Assembly (NCBI GenBank): GCA_031398055.1
Contig: JANNMS010000119.1
Location: forward strand, 53,681 to 117,680
DNA length: 64,000 bases
Source of the DNA: M3007 sp031398055
GTDB lineage: Bacteria > Bacteroidota > Bacteroidia > Chitinophagales > Saprospiraceae
Direction: 5' to 3'
Below the pieces are notes generated by a model. It had not been told where the DNA came from. It searched no databases and worked only from the letters and a program-made list of their open reading frames with translations. The position numbers were made by a program, and so were the translations under genes. This document shows positions 8,095-16,846 of this stretch, one piece after another. Numbering within the stretch: the stretch's first letter is position 1; every line of letters starts with the position of its first letter.

Positions 8095-8970
8095 TTAAAT
8101 AAAATAGGTTATCAATCCGAGGTACGCGCCCCACGACAATACTGTAAACAAGATAAATTTGTCTTTCAAAAGGATATCCGTCGGGCTTTCAATATTGTTA
8201 AAAACAAAAGACAATTGCATATACCGCATCAATCCGAGGATAACAAAAAAAGTAGAGTAGAACAGTAAATTCTTGTTGCCCTGATAGTATTCATTGAAAA
8301 AAGTGTACATGATATAGACAACGACAGTCACCGTCAAAAAGATAATTTGCAGTGCGTTTATTAGTGGTTCGTTGTATCCGTTCAATGAATGTCTTTTGTT
8401 TCCATTGTCAATATTCAATTGAATTTCTCCTTTTCGTTTTCCCAATGCCAACAACATGGAGATACAAAACGTCATAATTATCAGCCAATGTGAAAACGGA
8501 AGACCATTTGCCGCCACGCCCACCAAAACCCGCAACACAAATCCAACCGCAATAAACGAAACATCCAGAATCGCTATCTTTTTAAAATAATAAGAATACA
8601 AAAAATTCTGGAAAACATAAGCCGCAATAAAAGGTAGGGTAGCGGCGAGGAATAAATATTGAACTGGAAAAACAATTATCGCCAACAAAACAACCAATAA
8701 CCATGCAGTTTGAACAGATAATTTTCCGCTGGCAATTGGGCGCTTCGATTTTTCTGGGTGCAGTTTGTCTTTTTCGAGGTCAACGATATCGTTGATAATA
8801 TAAATCATGCTCGAAGCCGCACAAAAAAACAAGAAGGCATAAATCGTTCTGATAAGTTTATCCGTCTCTCCAATCTGACCAGCCACAAACAATGGGATAA
8901 ACACGAACAGGTTTTTTACCCACTGTTTTACACGGAATTGTTTTACAACGATTGAAATAAACGACATCAA
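8095..8970 (-). CDS. UbiA-family prenyltransferase, polyprenyl-phosphate phosphoribosyltransferase-like
   Basis: 291 residues with about eight to nine membrane helices. The first Asp-rich motif is NDIVDLEKD (Asn60, Asp61, Asp64, Asp68), followed by HPEKSKRPIASG at 71-82. The N-terminal RVKQWVKNLFVFIPL and the RPIASG motif are the hallmarks of decaprenyl-phosphate phosphoribosyltransferases (Rv3806c type) and related UbiA proteins, which join a polyprenyl phosphate to PRPP, rather than of ubiquinone enzymes. The second Asp region is ILDVSFIAVGFVLRVLVG. Its neighbours (GMC oxidase, SDR) support a lipid-linked pentose pathway. It overlaps the FkbM gene by four bases. The UbiA family call is firm; the acceptor and donor are inferred from motif resemblance. 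Confidence 0.88.
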   Translation of the reverse strand: MMSFISIVVKQFRVKQWVKNLFVFIPLFVAGQIGETDKLIRTIYAFLFFCAASSMIYIINDIVDLEKDKLHPEKSKRPIASGKLSVQTAWLLVVLLAIIVFPVQYLFLAATLPFIAAYVFQNFLYSYYFKKIAILDVSFIAVGFVLRVLVGVAANGLPFSHWLIIMTFCISMLLALGKRKGEIQLNIDNGNKRHSLNGYNEPLINALQIIFLTVTVVVYIMYTFFNEYYQGNKNLLFYSTFFVILGLMRYMQLSFVFNNIESPTDILLKDKFILFTVLSWGAYLGLITYFI

Positions 8971-9701
8971 TTGTTGATTTTAAAAATCACTTCTTCAAAA
9001 TCTCCGAAGCCATGTTTCACGGTGTCGGCTTGGTGATAGCCGTTTTTTTCCATTAAATTCTTCAAAGTTTCTGGTTCAATTTTATGTGCATACATATCAT
9101 CGTTGTGATATTCCAATTGAATTAACTTTACTTTTGAAGCCACTTTTCCATGATTGAACAAGCCGAGCATACACTTATATTCGTGGCCTTCCGTATCTAT
9201 TTTCATAACATCCACTTCCTTTTCCAAAACGTGTTCATCAATAAATTCCTTTAAACTAACCGTCTCAACGGGATAACTCGCCACCACAATATCTTCTGGT
9301 TTCACGCCCAAAACCTTTGATTTCATTTTTAAATATTCAGAATTGGGATTCAATTCTTCAAAAGTGGAAGTCTGGTCAAACACATTTTCATTAAAAATCA
9401 ATTGCCCTTTATTTTCAGAAACACCGAGGTTGAAAATCTTGACGTTCGGTTTGTTCTTATATTTTTCAATCAAAAAATCATACAGTTGGCGGTTTGGTTC
9501 AAAGCCATAAATTTTGCAGTTTTTATTCAATTTCAAAAAGAAATCAATGTGCTGGCCTTTATTTGAACCCACATCAATTGCAGTTTTGATGCCGTCAGGC
9601 AGGTGTTTTTTAAACGTGCGTTTCAAGTTTGGAAAGAAAAAAATGTCCTCGTTAAGGTCAATTAATTTATCCACCAATTTGACTCTTAATTGTTTTAGCA
9701 T
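8967..9701 (-). CDS. FkbM family SAM-dependent methyltransferase
   Basis: 244 residues. The SAM-binding strand and loop are AIDVGSNKGQHIDFF at about 41-55, with IYGFEPN as the second motif, and the FkbM hallmark DVMKIDTEGHEYKCM occurs at about residues 165-180, ending with an EEVIFKI strand. FkbM enzymes O-methylate hydroxyl groups of polyketides or sugars. In this locus a sugar of the exported polymer or of a lipid intermediate is the likely acceptor. It is one of three methyltransferases in the locus, with the class I enzyme at 19176 and the TylF-like one at 22572. It is one base from the end of the DUF4838 gene and overlaps UbiA by four bases. Confidence 0.88.
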   Translation of the reverse strand: MLKQLRVKLVDKLIDLNEDIFFFPNLKRTFKKHLPDGIKTAIDVGSNKGQHIDFFLKLNKNCKIYGFEPNRQLYDFLIEKYKNKPNVKIFNLGVSENKGQLIFNENVFDQTSTFEELNPNSEYLKMKSKVLGVKPEDIVVASYPVETVSLKEFIDEHVLEKEVDVMKIDTEGHEYKCMLGLFNHGKVASKVKLIQLEYHNDDMYAHKIEPETLKNLMEKNGYHQADTVKHGFGDFEEVIFKINN

Positions 9702-9702
9702 A

Positions 9703-12195
9703 TCAGTTTAGTTTTTCTGGGGTGAAAAAGTTGGTTTTATTTAAAAAAAACAGGTTGTGCGAATTGATGATTTCTATTTCAGCGGGATTATGAATTGGGT
9801 CAATTTCCAAAAATTCTATCCCCGTTAAATTTTTCAATTGATAAGTATCTTCTCTGATTTCTAAGTTTTCAATAGCAGTTTTATCCGGTTTAATAAAATT
9901 AGCAGGTTTGTTGCAGCGATAAAACAAACTCGAAGTTGATTTTGGCAAATGATAATACAATTGATTCACCCCTCGCATCCTTGATGGATAGCCCCAAAAA
10001 GCAATCGGCAAACTTTGTGGGATAGAAAAATTGCCAATCGAGCCTTTTAAACTGATAACCAAAAGATAAAAACCCTTGTTTATTGGCGTAAAATCAATGG
10101 TTTGCCTATCTGAAATTGTATCGTCTAAAAAGTCTTTGAAATAGAAAACTTCACTGCCGTCCAAAGTTGCAATCATTGCAGACGCTCTGTTTTTTCTTCC
10201 TCTTTCAATAATTGAGGCTGTTAATTTTAAAGCCGTTTTTCCATCGGAATAGAATATAAACCGTTGGTTTTCCGTCAATTTTAAGTCAAGCGGTTGCGCA
10301 TCCGCTACCGGGTTTTCGGAATTTAAAATGAAAGAGTTATCTGAAAAAACGGCTTCATCAAATAAGGTTGGATATTGCTTTTTGTCTTCTTCAAATAAAG
10401 AATTCATTTCGGTTGGTGTGATGGATTTGAAATTTCCCCAAAATTCTTTGTCTTGAAAATTCTTCCGGCGCGTCCATTTTTTCTGTAAATCAGGATTTTT
10501 TTCATGTTGATGGGTTATCGCATCTTGAACGCCCGTCGAATGAACCATGCCGGAATGATGTATTTTCCATAAAAAATGAATTGCTTCATCCGCTTTTGCT
10601 ATCCTGTCTTCTGATTTTCTGTTCAAATTTTTAAACTCTGCTATCAATTTTAAATAATGAACGTACATTTTATAATCCAAAACCCTTGCTTTTTCACCAG
10701 CAGTTTTCACTAATTTTTCAGCCTCATTTATATCTCGAATTGCAAACGGTATTTCCTCCAAACCCATAAAACCTCGGCTCCAACGTTTCAACATTCGTTC
10801 CATCGGCGGCCTTGCTGCACCGAAACATTTATCATAAAACTCGGATAGAATTTCCTTTTCATCTTGATCAATATTCCAACCCAAATTAGTCATTAAATAC
10901 AAAGCCAAACCAATAGAACCTTTACTATAACTTGATTCTAAAAGTATGGCATCCACGCCATTTTTTTGCCAGATTTTAAGGCGTTTTCCTGTATCGTATA
11001 AATTGAAACGCGGCAAATCCAATTGCCAAAGCGGGATAGACCAATAATCGTACATCCCCATTGGCCGATTGAGTTTTTTATGCCATTTTTCTATAAACGC
11101 AGGCCCCGGTGCTAAATCATGAAAACCTGCCGGGATAATCGTAACATCCACCATTTTATGCAATGGAATATCGGGTGTATCTGCATGAAAATTATAGGCT
11201 AAAACACTCACCCAAACGCCCGGATGTTTCTGTTCAAAAACTTCTGCAACTTTATTGGCTAAATAAAAAACACGTGTGCTGATAGACCCCATTTTTTCAC
11301 ATTCGGCACAAGTGCAATGTCCACCACCATCTGTTGGCTCAACACCAATACTTTTTGCTTCAACAGATTCCACACCAAATTTCTGTACATTTCTATCATA
11401 CTCTTTCAATCTATCTTCAATAAAAAGACTAACAAAATCCTTATTGCTGATACACCATTTCGCCTTTTTAACCCACGGAATCCGTTTGCCTCCAATCTCT
11501 GCTAAATATTCAGGATGCGCTACTAATTCTTTTCTATTTGCAACATTAAAATCATAACCTTGATGACCCCAGATTTTGCGGTTTCCGCCCATCCGAGTTC
11601 TAATTTTCCATTGTTCCCATTCCGTTTTTCTTAAATTTTCAGGGTCAACCGCACGATTTACCGCAAATCCGCCAGAACCAAAAAACTCCCGGACTTTTAT
11701 ATCTGGGATAACAACCGTATCAATTTTTATAGAAAAATCTTTTAATCCAGTTGGGATAATCGTCCAATTTTTTCCCGGCAAATAAAACCGAAAACCCAAT
11801 TGTTCAAGATAGAAATACAGTCCGTGCGATAAAGCAGTTTCTGTTTTTCCATAAATAATCAATTGTTTTCCGTTGTCTGTTATATAAAATGATTCTTCTG
11901 GCGAGGTTAATATTTTACTTTCAGTTTGGTTGGAAATTAATTCCGTGCGTTCGGTAAGTAAAATTATGTCTGCTTGTGCTGAATTAGTGGTTTCAATAAT
12001 TGCCTTTTTGCCACTTGCTTTTTCCAATAAATTTAAACAATCAGCAATCGCCGCTTTTAAATTTTCACCGATAGCAACTGGCTTATTTATTGAAAAATTT
12101 GTCGGTCGATTTTCAATCGGTACGATTGCGCTTTTTGAGTTCGAACAACTCAACAACGTAAAAGCATAAAAGAAAATGGATAGAAAATTAAGCAA
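9703..12195 (-). CDS. DUF4838 lipoprotein, glycoside hydrolase-like
   Basis: 830 residues. Residues 1-17 form a lipoprotein signal with Cys17 in TLLSC, so the protein is probably anchored in the outer or inner membrane. An N-terminal alpha/beta domain (about 30-150) resembles the helper domain before GH20 and GH67 catalytic barrels. The central DUF4838 part has KSIGVEPTDGGGHCTCAEC, the asparagine-rich VSVLAYNFHADTPD and IIPAGFHD. DUF4838 is thought to be a TIM-barrel glycosidase relative, but the catalytic acids are unproven. The C-terminal third looks beta-rich. Inside a polysaccharide locus it may trim or turn over the polymer, or act as a periplasmic processing enzyme. It lies six bases from the LnmK-like gene, so it belongs to the same operon. 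Confidence 0.8.
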   Translation of the reverse strand: MLNFLSIFFYAFTLLSCSNSKSAIVPIENRPTNFSINKPVAIGENLKAAIADCLNLLEKASGKKAIIETTNSAQADIILLTERTELISNQTESKILTSPEESFYITDNGKQLIIYGKTETALSHGLYFYLEQLGFRFYLPGKNWTIIPTGLKDFSIKIDTVVIPDIKVREFFGSGGFAVNRAVDPENLRKTEWEQWKIRTRMGGNRKIWGHQGYDFNVANRKELVAHPEYLAEIGGKRIPWVKKAKWCISNKDFVSLFIEDRLKEYDRNVQKFGVESVEAKSIGVEPTDGGGHCTCAECEKMGSISTRVFYLANKVAEVFEQKHPGVWVSVLAYNFHADTPDIPLHKMVDVTIIPAGFHDLAPGPAFIEKWHKKLNRPMGMYDYWSIPLWQLDLPRFNLYDTGKRLKIWQKNGVDAILLESSYSKGSIGLALYLMTNLGWNIDQDEKEILSEFYDKCFGAARPPMERMLKRWSRGFMGLEEIPFAIRDINEAEKLVKTAGEKARVLDYKMYVHYLKLIAEFKNLNRKSEDRIAKADEAIHFLWKIHHSGMVHSTGVQDAITHQHEKNPDLQKKWTRRKNFQDKEFWGNFKSITPTEMNSLFEEDKKQYPTLFDEAVFSDNSFILNSENPVADAQPLDLKLTENQRFIFYSDGKTALKLTASIIERGRKNRASAMIATLDGSEVFYFKDFLDDTISDRQTIDFTPINKGFYLLVISLKGSIGNFSIPQSLPIAFWGYPSRMRGVNQLYYHLPKSTSSLFYRCNKPANFIKPDKTAIENLEIREDTYQLKNLTGIEFLEIDPIHNPAEIEIINSHNLFFLNKTNFFTPEKLN

Positions 12196-12201
12196 CTTCT
12201 T

Positions 12202-13062
12202 TTATTTCAATTTAGATTTTACAGAAAAAATACGGGCAATCTGTGCACCGTCGCTTTTTCTGGACAACATGCTGCTCAATAAAAATGCGTTTTCCGAAAA
12301 CGGTTTTACCGACAATAATTTATAAACTAATGAATCATTGTAATTGCAATTGGCATAATAAAGTACGTCTTTGTAAGCCGTAAAATAGTTTTGTTCCCAA
12401 CGATTTTCGGCATCCAATTTATTGAAATAACGCGCTTCGCAAACATCATTGATAATTGGATACGCCGCGAAATACAACAAGTTAACACCGTTCAAATCAT
12501 AAAACGGATTGATTTCGTAATCGGTCGTAAAAATCGGATTATCATCATTTTCGAGATTGAAACTGTAATCGCCGTCTTCTAAAACAGTCAACATGCCTTT
12601 TTTTATCTGCCGATATTCATTCCCAATTTTCGGAAGTTGCGCAAGGTTTTCAACATGATTTATGGCGGTATTCGGCTCACTTTTAGATAGTTTTGTATTG
12701 TCATATTCATTTCTGATAGAAAAAGCAGTCATCAATTTAGCGTCAATTTGACCGTTTTTTGTCTCAAAATTTATATCGCTGAAATACATATTGTTACCAA
12801 AACGGGTCATTTTTCCAGACAAATCAACCGTATCATTTTCTTTAAAAGCCTTTAAATTTTTAGAACACCGGATTTTCAATCGAACAAAAGTGGCATAAAG
12901 CCTATCGTTTGTATCGTTGGTTAAATTATAAGACTTCGTTTCCAAACCTTTGCACAACATTTCCCAATGCGTATCTCCCAGTTCCTTGAAAAGCCAACTT
13001 TCAGACAAAGCCTCAATTGCCATTTGTGGCATATTGATTGTGTAGTTTTTTTGAAAATTCAT
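12202..13062 (-). CDS. LnmK/Pnap_2097-like acyltransferase-decarboxylase
   Basis: 286 residues. The start, INMPQMAIEALSESWLFKELGDTHW at about 9-33, matches the opening of LnmK-type and Pnap_2097-type biosynthetic proteins (MPxM...GLSExWLxKExGDxHW), which have a double hot-dog fold. LnmK of leinamycin biosynthesis takes methylmalonyl-CoA, decarboxylates it and leaves propionyl on an acyl carrier protein. Here the gene lies 30 bases after an acyl carrier protein gene and in line with an MBOAT transferase, so it may load that carrier with a short acyl chain. The match is by motif and length. The catalytic residue was not assigned, and both strict acyl transfer and decarboxylation are possible. 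The family is usually seen in secondary metabolism, so its place in a polysaccharide locus is unusual. Confidence 0.75.
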   Translation of the reverse strand: MNFQKNYTINMPQMAIEALSESWLFKELGDTHWEMLCKGLETKSYNLTNDTNDRLYATFVRLKIRCSKNLKAFKENDTVDLSGKMTRFGNNMYFSDINFETKNGQIDAKLMTAFSIRNEYDNTKLSKSEPNTAINHVENLAQLPKIGNEYRQIKKGMLTVLEDGDYSFNLENDDNPIFTTDYEINPFYDLNGVNLLYFAAYPIINDVCEARYFNKLDAENRWEQNYFTAYKDVLYYANCNYNDSLVYKLLSVKPFSENAFLLSSMLSRKSDGAQIARIFSVKSKLK

Positions 13063-13092
13063 ATTGGCTGCTTAATATTTGAGAGATAAAAA

Positions 13093-13317
13093 TTAACGAG
13101 AAAGTCTATTTTGAATATCTCCAACAGTTTCAATCATCCCTTCTGCATTGATATCAACACCAAAACGGTTGTCAATCAATGCCACCAACTCTGCCAAACT
13201 GATGGAATCCAGTTCCAAATCATTGCGTAAATCCGCGTTCGGATTCAATTGAGTTATCTTGTCCAAACCTGAATTTGATAAGACAGAATTGATAACCGAC
13301 AATAGTTTTTCTTGCAT
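13093..13317 (-). CDS. Acyl carrier protein
   Basis: 74 residues, the size of a stand-alone carrier. The phosphopantetheine site is LELDSISLAEL with Ser38 following Asp37, and the surrounding helices (EKLLSVINSVL; IDNRFGVDINAEGMIETVGDI) fit the four-helix ACP fold. It is held between an LnmK-like enzyme and an MBOAT acyltransferase with gaps of 30 and 9 bases. That recalls DltC between DltA and DltB and suggests that it carries the acyl group used to modify a surface polymer. It is unlikely to be the fatty-acid AcpP, given its context and its DSISL motif. A phosphopantetheinyl transferase must act from elsewhere. Confidence 0.9.
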   Translation of the reverse strand: MQEKLLSVINSVLSNSGLDKITQLNPNADLRNDLELDSISLAELVALIDNRFGVDINAEGMIETVGDIQNRLSR

Positions 13318-13326
13318 TTTAATTTA

Positions 13327-14757
13327 TCAAAATTGAAAGTAAATAAAATCTTGTTGACTTCCAGCATTCCCCAAAATCGTAAACAACAATATAAAATAGA
13401 ATGCCCAGCGAAGTGGTTTTGATTTGACGTGGCTAATTTCAAAACCAAATTCCTTTGTCCGGTTAAACCATTCTATCAAAAGTAAAACCGCTATAAAAAA
13501 GAAAGCGAGATAAAAACTTGACCAACCAACTGGTGATTTTGGAAAAAATTCAGCCGAGAAAATCCCTTTAAAATAAGAAAATGCCTGCGAAACTGATTGG
13601 GCCCGAAAAAATATCATCCCAACCAACCACAATGTTATGGTCAATAACCAACCACTAATTGAGGTTATAAATTTGTTATTGATAAACTTGTTTTTTTGCC
13701 TGATTTGCTTTTGGAAAAAATACTCACTAGCCACCGTTAAGCCGTGTAACAATCCGAAAAAAACAAATGTCCAATTCGCACCATGCCACAATCCGAGTAC
13801 CAAAAACGTACAAATCAGTGCGGTGACAATGCCGTTTCTGCCGTATTTTCCAGTTGATTTTGTTATCGGCGTAAAAATGTAATCGTTCGCCCAACTCGAT
13901 AAACTGATATGCCATTTGCGCCACATTTCGGACATTGATGTTGAGAAATAAGGGAAATTAAAGTTCTTTTTTAAATCAAAGCCCAACAGTCGAGCAACAC
14001 CCAAAGCAATATCTGAATAGCCTGAAAAGTCGCCATAAATTTGAAAAGCAAAAAGAACTGCTCCGATAATCAACATTAAACTTGATTGACTTGACGGGTC
14101 AGCAAAAATGTCATTGACTAAGGGCGCACAATTGTCCGCAATCACCATTTTTTTAAAGAAACCCCATAGAATTTGACGACTTCCGTCAATTGCTTTTTCA
14201 TATTTAAACTCGCGTATTTTAGCAAATTGTGGTAATAAATATTTAGCACGTTCAATTGGCCCTGCTACCAATTGTGGAAAAAAAGATACAAAAGCCATCA
14301 TTTGAATAAAATCCGTGGTTGGCTCCATCTGCTTTTTATACACATCAATTGTATAACTCAACGATTGAAAAGTATAAAAACTGATGCCAACCGGAAGGAT
14401 AACTTTCAATACAAATGGGTCAACTTGAACCCCAAAATTGGCAAAAAGTGCTGCAAAAGATTCAGAAAAGAAGTTGAAATATTTGAAAAAGCCCAACATA
14501 CCCAAGTTGAAAATCAGGCTAAAATAGAGATAGATTTTTTGTCCGGGATTGGCTTTCATTTTTAATCCCAACACAAAATCAACACTTGAACTTAAAAATA
14601 AGAGAAATAGAAAACGCCAATCCCACCAACCGTAAAAAACATAACTTGCTATCCAGAGAAATAGGTTTTGCCACCGAAAATTTTTGTCTAATACAAACCA
14701 ATAAACATAGAAAACTATGATAAAAAATAGAAAAAATGTGGCAGAAGTAAATAACAT
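13327..14757 (-). CDS. MBOAT family O-acyltransferase (AlgI/DltB type)
   Basis: 476 residues with about eleven membrane segments. The MBOAT signature MWRKWHISLSSWANDYIF is at about 278-295 and the catalytic His325 lies in LGLWHGANWTFVFFG. The conserved PVGISFYTFQSLSYTIDVY (122-140) and QLVAGPIER (162-170) are also present. These enzymes take an acyl group, often from ACP or CoA, and move it across the membrane onto sugars, as AlgI does for alginate and DltB for teichoic acids. An ACP gene ends nine bases away on its downstream side and an SGNH-like protein is two genes upstream. So the three make an acylation module for the polymer. The acyl group is not known. Confidence 0.92.
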   Translation of the reverse strand: MLFTSATFFLFFIIVFYVYWFVLDKNFRWQNLFLWIASYVFYGWWDWRFLFLLFLSSSVDFVLGLKMKANPGQKIYLYFSLIFNLGMLGFFKYFNFFSESFAALFANFGVQVDPFVLKVILPVGISFYTFQSLSYTIDVYKKQMEPTTDFIQMMAFVSFFPQLVAGPIERAKYLLPQFAKIREFKYEKAIDGSRQILWGFFKKMVIADNCAPLVNDIFADPSSQSSLMLIIGAVLFAFQIYGDFSGYSDIALGVARLLGFDLKKNFNFPYFSTSMSEMWRKWHISLSSWANDYIFTPITKSTGKYGRNGIVTALICTFLVLGLWHGANWTFVFFGLLHGLTVASEYFFQKQIRQKNKFINNKFITSISGWLLTITLWLVGMIFFRAQSVSQAFSYFKGIFSAEFFPKSPVGWSSFYLAFFFIAVLLLIEWFNRTKEFGFEISHVKSKPLRWAFYFILLFTILGNAGSQQDFIYFQF

Positions 14758-14762
14758 TTATG

Positions 14763-15782
14763 TTAGCCTATATTGAATTTGGTGAAAATTCTATTAAAAT
14801 AATAATTTCCATAAATGGCTGTCATTTCAAAAAAGTAGGATAAATAGTATTTAGTAATTCTCAAAAACACCAACGGCATCTCCCAGAATTTCGGCAAGTC
14901 CATTGTCATCCCATATTTTTTCAATAGACTTTTTAATAAAAAATCTATCGTTTTTATTTCTAATTTTGAAAGTTGAGCGAGATAAACATGCTCTCTATCC
15001 TTCGTTACCGGTTTTAAAGTGTTTTGATGAATGGACAATCGTTTTTCTGAAATCAGTTTTTCCGATTTATTCTTTTCATAAAATGATAACAAATTCTCTT
15101 TTTCAAAAGGAATTTGGAGAAATTGACAAAGATTTCGCAGCGCGATTTCTGGTTGATTTACCAAATCAGAATAGAGGATTTGATAGTAATGTTTTATGGG
15201 AATAGATTTTTTCTGATTTTCAATCATCATTTCGCCCTCTTTCCACAAAAGCGCACCACCGACGGTATCCGTAACCAATTTGCGGTTTCGCCCCGGAAAT
15301 CCAGTGACAGGCGGTTTTCTGAAATGTGTTTGCAACGAACACGCCACGTCGCGGCCATCCCGAACCAAGTGAATAAAACGTGCTGTTGGAAATAAACTCA
15401 CTATATTTTTTATGTGGGATAATGTTCCGATGGTTTTATCGCCCCAAATTGTTTTGTTTTCATTGGATTGATTCAGGTAGTTTTTATAAAAAGTTTCTAT
15501 TACGGTTTGTTTTGGAATGGCTGGAAGTTGATTGAATAAATCAGTTTTTAATTGTCCAGATGAAATTTTCCAATCTTCAAAACGGTCATCTTTACTTACT
15601 ATTTTTAGTAACTTTTCAATATCTTTTTCAGATAAATTTGGTTCAGAAAACTGCGTTAAAACTATCTCAATCAACGGAAATTCATTTGGAATCGATATTT
15701 GACTATGCGAAGTCAACATCAAGCGCAATAAAGTGGTACCGGAACGATGGCAAGCGATGATAATAATTGGGGCATTGTTCAC
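14763..15782 (-). CDS. PAPS-dependent sulfotransferase
   Basis: 339 residues. The 5'-phosphosulfate-binding loop is IIIACHRSGTTLLRLML (about 7-23) and the 3'-phosphate-binding part is FIHLVRDGRDVACSLQTHF (about 137-155). Both fit the sulfotransferase fold. The enzyme would move a sulfo group from PAPS to a hydroxyl of a sugar. PAPS can be made by CysD, CysN and CysC encoded 20 kb upstream in the same locus, and no PAPS reductase was seen in the window, which fits sulfation rather than assimilation. It overlaps the SGNH-like gene by four bases and is five bases from the MBOAT gene. There is no signal or membrane segment, so it acts in the cytoplasm, on a precursor or lipid-linked repeat unit. 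Confidence 0.88.
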   Translation of the reverse strand: MNNAPIIIIACHRSGTTLLRLMLTSHSQISIPNEFPLIEIVLTQFSEPNLSEKDIEKLLKIVSKDDRFEDWKISSGQLKTDLFNQLPAIPKQTVIETFYKNYLNQSNENKTIWGDKTIGTLSHIKNIVSLFPTARFIHLVRDGRDVACSLQTHFRKPPVTGFPGRNRKLVTDTVGGALLWKEGEMMIENQKKSIPIKHYYQILYSDLVNQPEIALRNLCQFLQIPFEKENLLSFYEKNKSEKLISEKRLSIHQNTLKPVTKDREHVYLAQLSKLEIKTIDFLLKSLLKKYGMTMDLPKFWEMPLVFLRITKYYLSYFFEMTAIYGNYYFNRIFTKFNIG

Positions 15783-16846
15783 TGGGTTTTAAGCGAAAGT
15801 AAACGGTTCATGTTCTCAGCCAGTGCCTTTGTGTAAATTGGGACTCCTTTTTTGTTCAAATGGCCAATGTCAAACGATAAATTGAAGTCGTAAAAATCTG
15901 GGTAAATTTTAGGGTCGGCCAAATCAATTATATTTTTTTCGCCAATATATCCTAAAACTGGCAGCAATTCTTGGTATTGTTTCTTTTTTAATCGAGGTGG
16001 TAAAACAAAAACAAGGTGGATATTTTTGCTTTTTGCAGCAGTCATTAATTTATTTACCCAAATCAGGTGCTGTTTGCCTTCGTCTATATCCAAATAAATC
16101 TCCGTTCTGCTCAATCTGGCTTCGTTTTTTCTGGCAGCCAGTATTTCAGGTTTCTTTTGTAATTCCGATTTTCTTTCTAACAAACCTTTTCTATCCGATT
16201 CGGTAATTTTTAAATCACTCGAATTGTCATCCAAATTAAAATATCCATTGTTTTGATAACCCAAACTATTGTTATCTGTTACACTTTTTGGGTTAAACAA
16301 AGCAGCAAAAGCAGGCTTTAAAAGGTCGATTTTTATTGCTTTTCTTAACCACGTAAAAATTCCGTTCCTGATTGCCGAAAATTTTTGTTTCTTATCGTAC
16401 AAATCGTTATTGTAAAAGTGGCTTACATAACCCTTCAAATTATCGAAACTTAAATTGTACTGCAACCTCACCGTCGGCACGTTTACATTATCAATTATCT
16501 GAAAAGGCTGCATTTCCAAAAACACTGTTTGGGTTCCGGAAGGCGAGTTTTCTATAAAATTGAGTGCAAATGGATACAATTCAGGGTTAAAAAAACCAGC
16601 GTAACCCAAATTGAAAGATTTAGAATTCGGGACAATCGTATCAAAAATTGCTGGGTCAATTTGCCTATAAACTGTACTTGCACCGAGAAAATAAGTATTG
16701 TATTTCTCAACACTTTTATTCAGGTATTGAATCTTCGCAACTGTGCCTTCATTACCCCAATAATAAGGCAAAAAGAGTGTCGGGATTTGAACAAGCAGCA
16801 AATAAATTGCAGCAAATATTGCAACCTGTTTTAAGTATGGTTTCAT
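15779..16846 (-). CDS. SGNH/DltD-like membrane-anchored protein
   Basis: 355 residues. An N-terminal membrane anchor (about 6-27) is followed by YFLGASTVYRQIDP with Ser57 in a GxS motif, and the C-terminus has LSFDIGHLNKKG with Asp326 and His329. That spacing gives the Ser and Asp-x-x-His of SGNH-type proteins such as DltD and AlgX/AlgJ, which act with MBOAT proteins to pass acyl groups to polymers outside the membrane. The stretch about residues 190-260 is charged and less conserved. The four-base overlap with the sulfotransferase gene and the nearness of the MBOAT and ACP support this role. No homology search was done; the call is from the motif pair, membrane anchor and context. Confidence 0.75.
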   Translation of the reverse strand: MKPYLKQVAIFAAIYLLLVQIPTLFLPYYWGNEGTVAKIQYLNKSVEKYNTYFLGASTVYRQIDPAIFDTIVPNSKSFNLGYAGFFNPELYPFALNFIENSPSGTQTVFLEMQPFQIIDNVNVPTVRLQYNLSFDNLKGYVSHFYNNDLYDKKQKFSAIRNGIFTWLRKAIKIDLLKPAFAALFNPKSVTDNNSLGYQNNGYFNLDDNSSDLKITESDRKGLLERKSELQKKPEILAARKNEARLSRTEIYLDIDEGKQHLIWVNKLMTAAKSKNIHLVFVLPPRLKKKQYQELLPVLGYIGEKNIIDLADPKIYPDFYDFNLSFDIGHLNKKGVPIYTKALAENMNRLLSLKTQ

